Below are positions 16,118 to 25,253 of a stretch of DNA of 64,000 nucleotides, piece after piece. A program made the position numbers and the translations under genes. The notes under the pieces are model-generated. The model searched no databases. It saw nothing but the letters and a program-made list of their open reading frames with translations, and was not told the DNA's origin. The stretch's first letter is position 1. Each line of letters opens with the position of its first letter. The stretch is from Croceibacterium ferulae (GTDB lineage Bacteria > Pseudomonadota > Alphaproteobacteria > Sphingomonadales > Sphingomonadaceae). The stretch lies in NCBI RefSeq assembly GCF_003660445.1, contig NZ_QZVQ01000009.1:1-64000 (forward strand), written 5' to 3'.

Positions 16118-18979
16118 TCAGTGCGCGGCATCCCAGCTGAGGCCGTGACCGATGTCGATCGCGAGCGGCACGCTGAGCTCCACCGCCGGCATCGCCGCCT
16201 CCGCCATCACCCGCTCGATCACCGGACGGGCAGCATCGACGTCGCCCTCCGGCATCTCGAACACCAATTCGTCATGCACCTGCAGCAGCATGCGTGCGTG
16301 CGGCAGGCCGGCTTCGGCCAGCGCCGGTCGCATGCGGACCATGGCCCGCTTGATGATGTCGGCGCTGGTGCCTTGGATCGGCGCGTTGATCGCGGCGCGT
16401 TCGCTGCCCTGGCGTTCGTTGATCGCCTTGGAATTGATGCGCGGGAACCAGGTCTTGCGGCCGAACAGCGTTTCGGAATAGCCGCGCTCCCGCACCTGTT
16501 CCAGCGTCTGCACGATGTAGCGCTGAATGCCGGGGAAGCGTTCGAAATAGCGGTCGATCATGGCCTGCGCCTCGTCCGCCTCGATTTCCAGCCGGCCCGC
16601 CAGGCCCCAGCGGCTGATGCCGTACAGGATGGCGAAGTTGATCGTCTTGGCTCGCGCACGCGTGTCGCGATCCACCGTGCCGAACATCTCCTCCGCCGTG
16701 CGGCTGTGAATGTCCTGCCCGGCGGCAAAGGCCTCCTTCAGCGGGGGCACGTCGGCCATGTGGGCGGCCAGCCGCAGCTCGATCTGCGAATAGTCGGCCG
16801 CGACCAACACATTGCCCGGCTCCGCCACGAAAGCCTCGCGGATCTGCCGGCCGATGGCGGTGCGAATGGGAATGTTCTGCAGGTTGGGATCGGTGGAGGA
16901 CAACCGCCCGGTCTGCGCCCCCACCAGGCTGTAGCTGGTGTGGACGCGGCCGGTATGGGGATCGATCGCGGCCTGTAGCGCATCGGTGTAGGTGGTCTTC
17001 AACTTGGACAGGTGGCGCCATTCCAGGATCATGCGCGGCAGGGTGGCACCATCGGCGGCGAGCTTTTCCAGCACGGCCTGATCGGTGGAATACTGCCCGC
17101 TCTTGCCCTTGCGTCCGCCCTTGTATCCCAGCTTGTCGAACAGGATGTCGCCCAGCTGCTTGGGGCTGCCGATGGTGAAGCTTTGCCCGGCATTCTCGAA
17201 GATCTCGCCCTCGATCCGGGCGATCTCGCCGGCGAACTTCTCGGACAGGCCGGCCAGCGCCTGCCGGTCCACGCGGATCCCGTGTCGTTCCATGGCGGCG
17301 ACCACCGGGATCAGCGGCCGGTCCACCCGCTCATAGACGCGCGTCCCGCCCTCAGTTGCCAGGCGCGGCTTCAGGTGCCGGTGCAGGCGCCAGGTAACGT
17401 CCGCATCCTCCGCCGCATATTCGGTCGCGCGGTCCAGCGGCACCTGACCGAAGGGGATCGCCTTCTTGCCGGTGCCGCAGATGTCCTTGAAGGTCAGCGT
17501 GGCGTGAGTCAGGTGCCGCTGCGCCAGCTCATCCATCCCATGGCCGCCGCCGATCCCGTCCAGCGAGCGGCCGGCATCCAGCGCGAAGCTGATGATCATC
17601 GTGTCATCGACCGGCGCCAGAGCGATGTTGGCGCAGCGCGACAGGATGTTGATGTCGTATTTGATGTTCTGCCCGACCTTCAGCACGGCATCGCTTTCCA
17701 GCAACGGGCGCAGCAGATCATAGGCGACATGCCGGTCGACCTGCTCCGGCCGTTCGGAGAACATGTCAGTGCCGCCATGGCCCAGCGGGATGTAGCAGGC
17801 ATCATTGGCGCCGAGCGCCATGGAGATGCCCGACAGCTCCGCCTGCATGGCGTCGAGCGCGCTGGTCTCCGTATCGATCGCCACCAGCCGCGCGGCAAAG
17901 GCGCGTTCCACCCAGTGCTGCAGCCGTTCGGCCGTCTGCACGCATTCATAGGCGCTGCGATCCACCGGCGGCAGGTCGGGCAGCGGCTGGCTGTTGCCCT
18001 GTGACGGCGCGGCGGCGGGGGCAGTTGCCTGCAGCTTGGCTGGGTTGAGGTTGGTGGCGCGGTCGGGCGATCCGCGCCCGCCATCCAGCCGCTTCAGCAA
18101 GCTGGTGAAGCCATGTTCGGACAGGAAGGCGGCCAGCGGTTCGGGCGGAACACCGTCCAGCCTGAACTCGTCCAGCGGCATGGGCAGATCGCAATCCTCC
18201 TTCAGCTGCACCAGCACGCGGCTGAGTTCCGCCATTTCGCGGCCTTCGATCAGCCGCTCGCGCAGCTTGCCCGCCTTCATCTGCGGCGCCGCATCCAGCG
18301 CCGCCGTCAGCGATCCGTGATCCTGGATCAGCTTGCTGGCGGTCTTGGGCCCAATGCCGAAGATGCCGGGCACATTGTCCACCGAATCGCCCATCAGCGC
18401 CAGCACGTCGCCCACCAGTTCGGGAACCACACCGAACTTCTCGACCACCTCGGGCACGTCGATCCGCTGGTTCTTCATCGTGTCCAGCATATCGATGCAG
18501 CCGCCTTCGCAGCCATCATCGGGCTGGGCGCACTGGCCGACCAGCTGCATCAGATCCTTGTCGCTCGACACGATGGTCACGTCCCAGCCCCGGCGGGTCG
18601 CGGCTCTGGCGTAGGACGCGATCAGGTCGTCCGCCTCCAATCCGGCTTCCTCGATGCAGGGCAGGGAGAAGGCACGGGTCGCATCGCGGATCAGCGGGAA
18701 TTGCGGGCGCAGATCCTCCGGCGGTTCAGGCCGGTTGGCCTTGTATTCGGCATACAGGTCGTTGCGGAAGGAATGACTGGCCTTGTCCAGGATCACCGCC
18801 AGGTGCGTGGGACCGTCCGCCTTGTTCAAATCTTCCGCCAGCTTCCACAGCATGGTGGTGTAGCCATAAACCGCGCCCACCGGGGTGCCGGCCGGGTTGG
18901 TCAGCGGCGGCAGCCGGTGATAGGCCCGGAAGATATAGGCCGATCCGTCGACCAGATAGAGATGCTGCTTGTCCGCCAT
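16118..18979 (-). CDS. polA: DNA polymerase I
   Basis: 953 residues, full length. The 5'-3' exonuclease domain (about 1-290) opens with LYLVDGSAYIFRAYH and carries its acidic clusters (LEADDLIASYA, SSDKDLMQL). The proofreading domain keeps the DTETSALD metal site near residue 370, so 3'-5' activity should be intact. The polymerase domain has motif A DYSQIELRLAAH, the O-helix region (RAKTINFAILYG) and motif C VHDELVFEMPE. It fills gaps and removes primers during replication and repair. It is monocistronic: the zinc-ribbon gene lies downstream and a divergent lipoprotein gene about 205 bases upstream. Nothing unusual is seen. Confidence 0.97.
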   Translation of the reverse strand: MADKQHLYLVDGSAYIFRAYHRLPPLTNPAGTPVGAVYGYTTMLWKLAEDLNKADGPTHLAVILDKASHSFRNDLYAEYKANRPEPPEDLRPQFPLIRDATRAFSLPCIEEAGLEADDLIASYARAATRRGWDVTIVSSDKDLMQLVGQCAQPDDGCEGGCIDMLDTMKNQRIDVPEVVEKFGVVPELVGDVLALMGDSVDNVPGIFGIGPKTASKLIQDHGSLTAALDAAPQMKAGKLRERLIEGREMAELSRVLVQLKEDCDLPMPLDEFRLDGVPPEPLAAFLSEHGFTSLLKRLDGGRGSPDRATNLNPAKLQATAPAAAPSQGNSQPLPDLPPVDRSAYECVQTAERLQHWVERAFAARLVAIDTETSALDAMQAELSGISMALGANDACYIPLGHGGTDMFSERPEQVDRHVAYDLLRPLLESDAVLKVGQNIKYDINILSRCANIALAPVDDTMIISFALDAGRSLDGIGGGHGMDELAQRHLTHATLTFKDICGTGKKAIPFGQVPLDRATEYAAEDADVTWRLHRHLKPRLATEGGTRVYERVDRPLIPVVAAMERHGIRVDRQALAGLSEKFAGEIARIEGEIFENAGQSFTIGSPKQLGDILFDKLGYKGGRKGKSGQYSTDQAVLEKLAADGATLPRMILEWRHLSKLKTTYTDALQAAIDPHTGRVHTSYSLVGAQTGRLSSTDPNLQNIPIRTAIGRQIREAFVAEPGNVLVAADYSQIELRLAAHMADVPPLKEAFAAGQDIHSRTAEEMFGTVDRDTRARAKTINFAILYGISRWGLAGRLEIEADEAQAMIDRYFERFPGIQRYIVQTLEQVRERGYSETLFGRKTWFPRINSKAINERQGSERAAINAPIQGTSADIIKRAMVRMRPALAEAGLPHARMLLQVHDELVFEMPEGDVDAARPVIERVMAEAAMPAVELSVPLAIDIGHGLSWDAAH

Positions 18980-19184
18980 GGCCGCCTGTTAGCAAGGCCG
19001 GAGCAAGGGGTCAGCCGGTTTGTGGCGGGGAATGGGGCAGGGTGCCGCCACCTTTTTGCCACAATTCAGTTGTGCCGCTGCCATAGGCTGCTTATTGTTA
19101 CTCCCGAAGTTCGCCGCCGGATGGCGGATTTCGTGTGCCGCGCGTTGGCGGCATATTGTTATTCGCAGATCAAGGATGCCCAAC

Positions 19185-19469
19185 ATGCGCAAGATCATTC
19201 TCGCCGCCGCCATTGCCGGTTCCGCCCTGTCGCTCGCCGCCTGCTCGGAAAGCACCGAAGATGCTGCCGGCGCTGCCGTTGAAGGCGCTGCCAACGACGT
19301 CGAAGCCAATGCCGAAGCCGCCGGTGAATCCGTCAGCGGCGCGGTGAACGAGGCCGGTGCCGAGATCAGCGGCGCGGTCGATGCGGCTGGCGAAGCCACG
19401 GACGAGGCCGGCAACCGCGTCGAAGCCGACGTGCAGGACGAGTCGGTCGAAGAAGCCGCTCGCGACTGA
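19185..19469 (+). CDS. Small acidic lipoprotein
   Basis: 94 residues. A lipoprotein signal (MRKIILAAAIAGSALSLAAC) is followed by a mature part of alanine, glutamate, glycine and aspartate with a loose repeating pattern (AVEGAAND, SGAVNEAGAEISGAVDAAGE). It is probably an amphipathic helical, envelope-anchored polypeptide. ATG 19185 is chosen because AAGGA sits eight bases upstream; the upstream ATG at 19176 overlaps that site. No known family is recognised. It resembles in style the lipoprotein at 28098-28394. It is followed by a good terminator and faces the beta-lactamase gene. Confidence 0.75.
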   Translation: MRKIILAAAIAGSALSLAACSESTEDAAGAAVEGAANDVEANAEAAGESVSGAVNEAGAEISGAVDAAGEATDEAGNRVEADVQDESVEEAARD

Positions 19470-19491
19470 TTTTTCGCATCGCGGAAATGAG

Positions 19492-19526
19492 AAGGGGCGC
19501 CGGGCATCAGCCGGGCGCCCCTTTTT
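19492..19526 (+). terminator. Rho-independent terminator after the small lipoprotein gene
   Basis: Stem AAGGGGCGCC (19492-19501) / GGCGCCCCTT (19514-19523) followed by further T residues. It lies between the convergent lipoprotein and beta-lactamase genes and serves the plus-strand gene. Confidence 0.8.
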
Positions 19527-19544
19527 CGTGGAAACGGTTCGCGA

Positions 19545-20582
19545 TCAGTACTGGGCGTTGACCAGCTGGCGCGATGCCAGCGTGCCCTGCTGCGAATAAC
19601 CGTCATAGATCGCCCGCGCCAGATTGGCGATCTTGGCATCGCGCGCCGGCCGCCCGCCCTGACCGGTGACGTAGATGGCCACCGCGATCGTGCGACCGTC
19701 AGGCGCCTTGATGAAGCCGATATCGCTGGCGGTATTGTTCAGCGTGCCGGTCTTGTGCGCTACGGTTACGCCGGTCGGCAGCAATGCCCGCATGCGGCGG
19801 GTGCCAGTGCGGCAGCGCTCCATCGCCCCCAGGATCACCTGCCGGCTGGAGTCCGACAGCCAGCGGCCCTGATGCAACCCGGCGAGCAGTTCCACCATCG
19901 CGCGCGGGGTGGCGCTGTCCCGCGTGTCGATGCTGGCGGCGGGATCGATCTCGCCATCGTCGCGCACCAAGGTGGCGATATCGCGAGACAGGTTGAATTC
20001 GCGGATGCCGGCGCGGTGCACCCAGTCATTCACCGCCGCCGGGCCGCCGACAGCCTTCAGCAGCGCATCGGTGGCCGGGTTGGAGCTGCGGGTGATCATC
20101 AGCTCGATCAGTTGCCGGGCGCTCAGATGCTCGCCCGCGCGCACCGGGGCGACAGCGCTGGAGAATGGCCGGCTGGCGACGGGCAGCATCAGCGGGAACT
20201 CGCTCGACAGGCTCCACCGGCCCCGTTCCACCCCTTCCATGAAGGTGGCGGCGATGGCGATCTTGCTGGTGGAGGCCATCGGGAACCGCTGGTCGCCCAG
20301 CACGGCAATCTCCTCGCCGGAGGCGAGATCGACGGCGAACAGGCCAATCCGGCCCCGGCCGCCATCGGCCATGTTGGCGATCTGCTGCTGCAGCAGGCCT
20401 TCATAGCTGGCGGAGTAATCGCGCGGTGCGCGGATTTCGGTGCCGAAGGCGGTGTCGAATGCTGCTTCCAGCTGGACGGCGCCTTCCGGTGCCGCGTCGC
20501 GCGCCGCAGCCCCGCTGCCCGCCAGCCCGGCCAGGGCCAGAGCGGCAGCGAGGGTGGTGCGTGCAAGAGTCCCGATCTGCAT
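19545..20582 (-). CDS. Class A beta-lactamase-like serine hydrolase
   Basis: 345 residues with an N-terminal signal peptide (to about AAA at residue 27) for the periplasm. The active-site serine is in S104-T-S-K107, and the KTG triad is at 277-279. The usual SDN triad is replaced by S166-S167-N168. The omega loop (about 200-224) has no clear ExxxN motif at its normal distance from RDSATP; E211 in DDGEIDP is the nearest candidate for the deacylating glutamate. It could be a true penicillinase with a variant loop, or a penicillin-binding hydrolase with weak turnover. GGGGGA precedes the ATG. No regulator gene lies next to it. Confidence 0.82.
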   Translation of the reverse strand: MQIGTLARTTLAAALALAGLAGSGAAARDAAPEGAVQLEAAFDTAFGTEIRAPRDYSASYEGLLQQQIANMADGGRGRIGLFAVDLASGEEIAVLGDQRFPMASTSKIAIAATFMEGVERGRWSLSSEFPLMLPVASRPFSSAVAPVRAGEHLSARQLIELMITRSSNPATDALLKAVGGPAAVNDWVHRAGIREFNLSRDIATLVRDDGEIDPAASIDTRDSATPRAMVELLAGLHQGRWLSDSSRQVILGAMERCRTGTRRMRALLPTGVTVAHKTGTLNNTASDIGFIKAPDGRTIAVAIYVTGQGGRPARDAKIANLARAIYDGYSQQGTLASRQLVNAQY

Positions 20583-20711
20583 GGATCCCCCAATAAAGCC
20601 TGCCAGATTGCTGAAAGCCTAACCATATCATCCGATTCTTGCAAATCAGGGCGCGTTGGTCGGGTTTGCAGCTGCGGCAGGCGGGGGAACCAAGCAGCCA
20701 AACGGCACCGG

Positions 20712-21119
20712 TCAGGCGGCGGCGAGCACCTTCTCGATCGTGGGGATCGGCTCACCTGTAAGCGCCTTGGCCAGTTCGCCGGCCAGACGGTCCTTCAGTT
20801 CCACATGATAGTGCCGGCGCATCTCGCCCAGTGTCTTGGGATCGGCCACCACCACGAGCTGCTCGATCTCGCCCGCCTTGGCCTTGCCGTTCAGCCATTC
20901 GGCGGCGGCCGCGCCATGGGCCAGTTCGTTCAGGTTGGTGGACGCGTTGCCTGGCGCAGAGGGTTCCTGGTTGCGGATGCCGGCGCTGAAATTGGTCACC
21001 TCCAGATCCGGTTCGGCCACCAGCTCCAGGCTTGGCTCGAACATCTGGCCCTTGTTGCGCAGCACCAGGAAGCGGTTGCCGTCGACCAGCGCGACGTGGG
21101 CGTTGTGCGGGATCTTCAT
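20712..21119 (-). CDS. Host-attachment-protein family (PF10116-like)
   Basis: 135 residues. The start HNAHVALVDGNRFLVLRN, the middle NLNELAHGAAAAEWLN and the end EQLVVVADPKTLGEMRRHYH fit the family annotated as 'protein required for attachment to host cells'. The fold is related to archaeal release-factor/Pelota central domains. The family name comes from a rhizobial phenotype, so the cell role here is unknown. It is cytoplasmic, with no signal or membrane segment. It stands alone between the beta-lactamase and YetF genes, on the same strand as both. Confidence 0.8.
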   Translation of the reverse strand: MKIPHNAHVALVDGNRFLVLRNKGQMFEPSLELVAEPDLEVTNFSAGIRNQEPSAPGNASTNLNELAHGAAAAEWLNGKAKAGEIEQLVVVADPKTLGEMRRHYHVELKDRLAGELAKALTGEPIPTIEKVLAAA

Positions 21120-21192
21120 AAGGCGTTGTCTCCTTTTCTGTAATCAGTGACATCAACGGCCGACCGGGCTGGCGGTGCCGACAGTCAGACGA

Positions 21193-21642
21193 TCAGCGGT
21201 GATCGCGCGGAATGATCGTCACGCCTGCATTCGCCTCCAGCACTGCGTGCTTGATGTCCGCCAGCCGTTCCAGCCCGTGCTGCTCGCGCGCGGCCACCAT
21301 CAGGTCGCCTTCGTCCATGCGGGCCTTGTGCATCGCATGGCGATCAATCCTGCCATCGTGGACCAGCAGCGTCGGCTTGCCATCGATTGCAACTGCCAGC
21401 CGCGGAAACCAACGCTTCATGTAGGACAGGGCGATATCCAGCGCGAACAACGTGACGATCAGCACAACGGCATTCGTGATGGAAAAATCGTCTCCCAACA
21501 GCGCCTGCTGCGTGGTTTCCGCGACGATCAATAACAGCACGAAATCGAACGGCGTCGCCTGGGCCAAGGTCCGGCGGCCGGATACGCGCACGATTACCAG
21601 CAGGATAACGTAGATGGCCGCGCCGCGTATCACCGAATCCAC
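21193..21642 (-). CDS. DUF421/YetF-family membrane protein
   Basis: 149 residues. Two hydrophobic segments (about 5-22 and 48-68) lie before a soluble C-terminal domain with the family's typical KPTLLVHDGRID and ARMDEGDLMVAARE motifs. The YetF domain is of unclear function; relatives are linked to spore or stress envelope biology. GTG at 21642 is the start: an AGGAG lies seven bases upstream and overlaps the stop of the preceding gene, so the two are translationally coupled. It is somewhat shorter than many relatives, which carry a third N-terminal helix. Confidence 0.85.
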   Translation of the reverse strand: MDSVIRGAAIYVILLVIVRVSGRRTLAQATPFDFVLLLIVAETTQQALLGDDFSITNAVVLIVTLFALDIALSYMKRWFPRLAVAIDGKPTLLVHDGRIDRHAMHKARMDEGDLMVAAREQHGLERLADIKHAVLEANAGVTIIPRDHR

Positions 21643-21652
21643 CGTGCGTCTC

Positions 21653-22168
21653 CTATGGCAGAATCACGAAATGGACTGTTGCTGGCGGAGCCTCTCCAAC
21701 ACGCACAGTGTCCCGGTCGGGCAAAGCGGGCTGGCTGGGGCGGAGCGACAGGCTGGCGGTCCTGACGCCTGACCCGCCGCCCAGTTCGAAGGTAAATCGA
21801 AGCCCCTCGGCAGTGCTGGCGGTTGTGGCGGGTTGGGGTTGCACCCCCTCCACATCGAAGGCCTCTGCGAAGCGGGCGGACAGGAGGACGTCAACCCGTC
21901 CGGTTGCGCCAGGCGCGAACCGGATGGTCGCTTCCTCCGCGGATTGCCAGCGGGCGATACGGGGATAGTCGATCACCGCGCCGCCCGCCCGCACTTGCCC
22001 TCGGGACAGCGGGCCGCCCGCACCGGTCAAACCGCATAGAGCGGCGATCAACAGCGCCCCCATCAGCAGCCAGGCGGCGCGTTCCACCTGCCACCATCGC
22101 TTCTGGAAAGAAGGGTCGGTGTCGATCTCCAGCGAAGCGGTGCCGCAAGGTTGAGCATCTGACGCCAT
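21653..22168 (-). CDS. Single-pass membrane protein of unknown function, coupled to the YetF gene
   Basis: 171 residues. One membrane helix (about residues 32-50, WLLMGALLIAALCGL) is followed by a predicted periplasmic beta-rich domain (YPRIARWQSAEEATIRFAP and further strands). I do not recognise a family. ATG 22168 is preferred over the in-frame ATG at 22192, because the T-tail of a terminator for the upstream barrel gene covers the region before 22192. Its stop overlaps the ribosome site of the YetF gene, so the two products probably work together at the inner membrane. Confidence 0.65.
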   Translation of the reverse strand: MASDAQPCGTASLEIDTDPSFQKRWWQVERAAWLLMGALLIAALCGLTGAGGPLSRGQVRAGGAVIDYPRIARWQSAEEATIRFAPGATGRVDVLLSARFAEAFDVEGVQPQPATTASTAEGLRFTFELGGGSGVRTASLSLRPSQPALPDRDTVRVGEAPPATVHFVILP

Positions 22169-22193
22169 CAACACGCCTAACGTGCAGGGCATG

Positions 22194-22217
22194 AAAAAGG
22201 GGCCAGGGCATGGCCCC
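22194..22217 (-). terminator. Rho-independent terminator after the outer-membrane barrel gene
   Basis: On the minus strand GGGGCCA / TGGCCCC arms (22211-22217 with 22199-22205) close a 5-base loop and are followed by TTTTT (22198-22194). It lies 60 bases beyond the barrel gene stop. Confidence 0.8.
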
Positions 22218-22277
22218 GACCCCGATCTCTCGCGCTGGAGGCAGCCCAGGGACTGCTTCCTTGCCTGATCCGGTGGA

Positions 22278-22787
22278 TCAGAAGCGAACGCCGAAGCCAA
22301 CGACGCCGGCGTCACGACCGCCGAACCCGGCTTCGTATTCGGTGCGCTGGTATTCGGCCGAAACATAGGTGTTCGGCGTCACCGAGAATTCCAGGCCGCC
22401 GCCATAGCGGACGCCTTCCAGCGTGGCATCCGCACCGGCGTTTTCGAAGCGGGTGGAAGCATAGCCGACCTTGCCGAAGGCCAGGACGCGAGGGGTCACG
22501 ACATAGCCGAGACGGGCCGAAGCGGCGAGATCACGGCTGGCGTCGAAGTTCCCGCCATCAGCGGTGGAGTCACCGAAGGAGACTTCCGGCCCGAAGGTCA
22601 CGCGATCAGCAAGGGCGAGGTCGTAGCCCGCAGTCACGCCGTAGCTGAAGCCTTCTTCGCCCTGGACCTTGTCAAAACCTGCGGTGACGCCAGCACGCGG
22701 GCCGGTGAACGGCGCGGCATCCTGGGCAAAAGCGGGGGTGGACAGAGCGGCGGCAGCAGCAATCGCTGCGAAAATCACAGTCTTCAT
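22278..22787 (-). CDS. Small outer-membrane beta-barrel protein (opacity/porin-like)
   Basis: 169 residues. A clear signal peptide (MKTVIFAAIAAAAALSTPAFA) is followed by alternating amphipathic strands and a C-terminal phenylalanine (GVGFGVRF), the usual signal for outer-membrane insertion. The strand pattern (GPRAGVTAGFDK, FSYGVTAGYDL, AFGKVGYAS, LEFSVTPNTYVSAEYQRTEYE) resembles the eight-stranded OmpA/opacity-type barrels of sphingomonads. It is probably structural or adhesive; no transport role can be assigned. ATG at 22787 has only a weak ribosome site. A short upstream reading frame with a strong site precedes it by 33 bases. A terminator follows. Confidence 0.85.
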   Translation of the reverse strand: MKTVIFAAIAAAAALSTPAFAQDAAPFTGPRAGVTAGFDKVQGEEGFSYGVTAGYDLALADRVTFGPEVSFGDSTADGGNFDASRDLAASARLGYVVTPRVLAFGKVGYASTRFENAGADATLEGVRYGGGLEFSVTPNTYVSAEYQRTEYEAGFGGRDAGVVGFGVRF

Positions 22788-22819
22788 ACAATCATCCATT
22801 TTTATTATGGCGCTTCGGC

Positions 22820-22873
22820 TCAGTAGTCGCCGTGCGTTCGTGTTTGATGCCAGGAACCATGTAGTTTCGACAT
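22820..22873 (-). CDS. Possible 17-residue upstream peptide (leader ORF)
   Basis: A minus-strand ATG at 22873 stands four bases after a full AGGAGG site and encodes 17 residues (start MSKLHGSWHQ) to a TGA at 22822-22820. It lies in the presumed leader of the outer-membrane barrel gene, whose own start is weakly placed. Its translation could affect expression downstream, but no attenuator structure was recognised. Homology unknown. Confidence 0.35.
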   Translation of the reverse strand: MSKLHGSWHQTRTHGDY

Positions 22874-23065
22874 ACTTCCTCCTGCTTGATCGCAACCATG
22901 GAGTGGTTGGAACTCGCCCTTCGCATCACAGAGCGTGAGGTTCATTTAGGATCGCAGGGTCCGATGTCAAAGATAGTGAGCGCCCGCTCACAAAGTTCAC
23001 CGGGCGTGTTGCATTTTTATGACAGTATGATCACGCGGCGGGCACTCGCATGCCCGATGCACACG
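22874..23065. other. Intergenic region upstream of the barrel gene
   Basis: Together with the short leader frame, this makes up the gap of about 340 bases between the barrel start and the groEL stop. It should hold the barrel gene's promoter on the minus strand; AT-rich blocks occur near 23010-23035. No gene or RNA is recognised. Confidence 0.4.
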
Positions 23066-23098
23066 AAAAAGGGGCCGGAGGATCGCTCCCCCGGCCCC
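23066..23098 (-). terminator. Rho-independent terminator of groESL
   Basis: Arms GGGGCCGG (minus strand, 23098-23091) and CCGGCCCC (23078-23071) close a 12-base loop and are followed by TTTTT (23070-23066). It lies about 30 bases after the groEL stop. Confidence 0.85.
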
Positions 23099-23128
23099 TG
23101 TTCGATCGCTGACGCGAGTGGCGCGGAC

Positions 23129-24787
<1,659 letters not shown>

Positions 24788-24825
24788 TCAGGGGGATCGG
24801 AAAAGCAGTCAAAGGCGGTGGCTGT

Positions 24826-25113
24826 TCAGCCGACCACGCCCATGATGTCGCTTTCCTTCATGATCAGCAGGTCTTCGCCATCGAGCTTGACCTCGGTGCC
24901 GCCCCACTTGCCGAACAGCACGCGGTCACCGACCTGGACGTCCAGGGGCGTGACGGTGCCATTCTCGGCGCGGGTGCCGGTGCCGACGGCGACGATCTCG
25001 CCTTCGCTCGGCTTTTCCTTGGCGCTGTCGGGGATGATGATGCCGCCGGCCGTCTTTTCCTCGGCCTCGATACGGCGGACCAGAACACGGTCGTGCAGCG
25101 GACGGAATGCCAT
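24826..25113 (-). CDS. groES: Co-chaperonin GroES (10 kDa)
   Basis: 95 residues: [20 protein letters not shown] at the start, the mobile loop that docks on GroEL ([13 protein letters not shown]), and the conserved end [13 protein letters not shown]. Seven copies cap the GroEL ring. The ATG at 25113 follows an AGGAAGAGG stretch. It leads the operon with groEL, downstream of a sigma-70-like promoter and CIRCE. The same frame stays open far upstream on the minus strand, but that part has no GroES similarity and overlaps the MATE gene. Confidence 0.97.
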   Translation of the reverse strand: MAFRPLHDRVLVRRIEAEEKTAGGIIIPDSAKEKPSEGEIVAVGTGTRAENGTVTPLDVQVGDRVLFGKWGGTEVKLDGEDLLIMKESDIMGVVG

Positions 25114-25149
25114 GATTATGACCTCTTCCTCTTGGATGATAATTGCTAT

Positions 25150-25174
25150 TGGCACTCTCCGGTCGAGAGTGCCA
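25150..25174 (-). promoter_or_regulatory. CIRCE operator of groESL (HrcA binding site)
   Basis: Inverted repeat TGGCACTC (25150-25157) / GAGTGCCA (25167-25174) with the canonical 9-base spacer. It matches CIRCE (TTAGCACTC-N9-GAGTGCTAA) at the core, with a symmetric TGG/CCA variation. It lies in the groES leader just after the promoter, where HrcA repressor would block transcription until heat shock. Confidence 0.9.
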
Positions 25175-25182
25175 GCGCCCCG

Positions 25183-25211
25183 CATATGTGCAGAGCGGTG
25201 GCCGGCGTCAA
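25183..25211 (-). promoter_or_regulatory. Candidate sigma-70 promoter of groESL
   Basis: On the minus strand TTGACG (25211-25206), a 17-base spacer and CATATG (25188-25183). It lies immediately upstream of CIRCE, so the transcript would start at or just before the operator, as in other HrcA-controlled groE operons. Confidence 0.65.
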
Positions 25212-25253
25212 CCGGCATGTGCCCGGAAATTCTTGCACGGCGATGACGCGTGC

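Noticed and set aside
22169-22366. Earlier starts (22192 or 22366) for the membrane protein before YetF
   Set aside because: The extra part runs through the barrel gene's terminator and into its coding end; ATG 22168 has a better-placed ribosome site.
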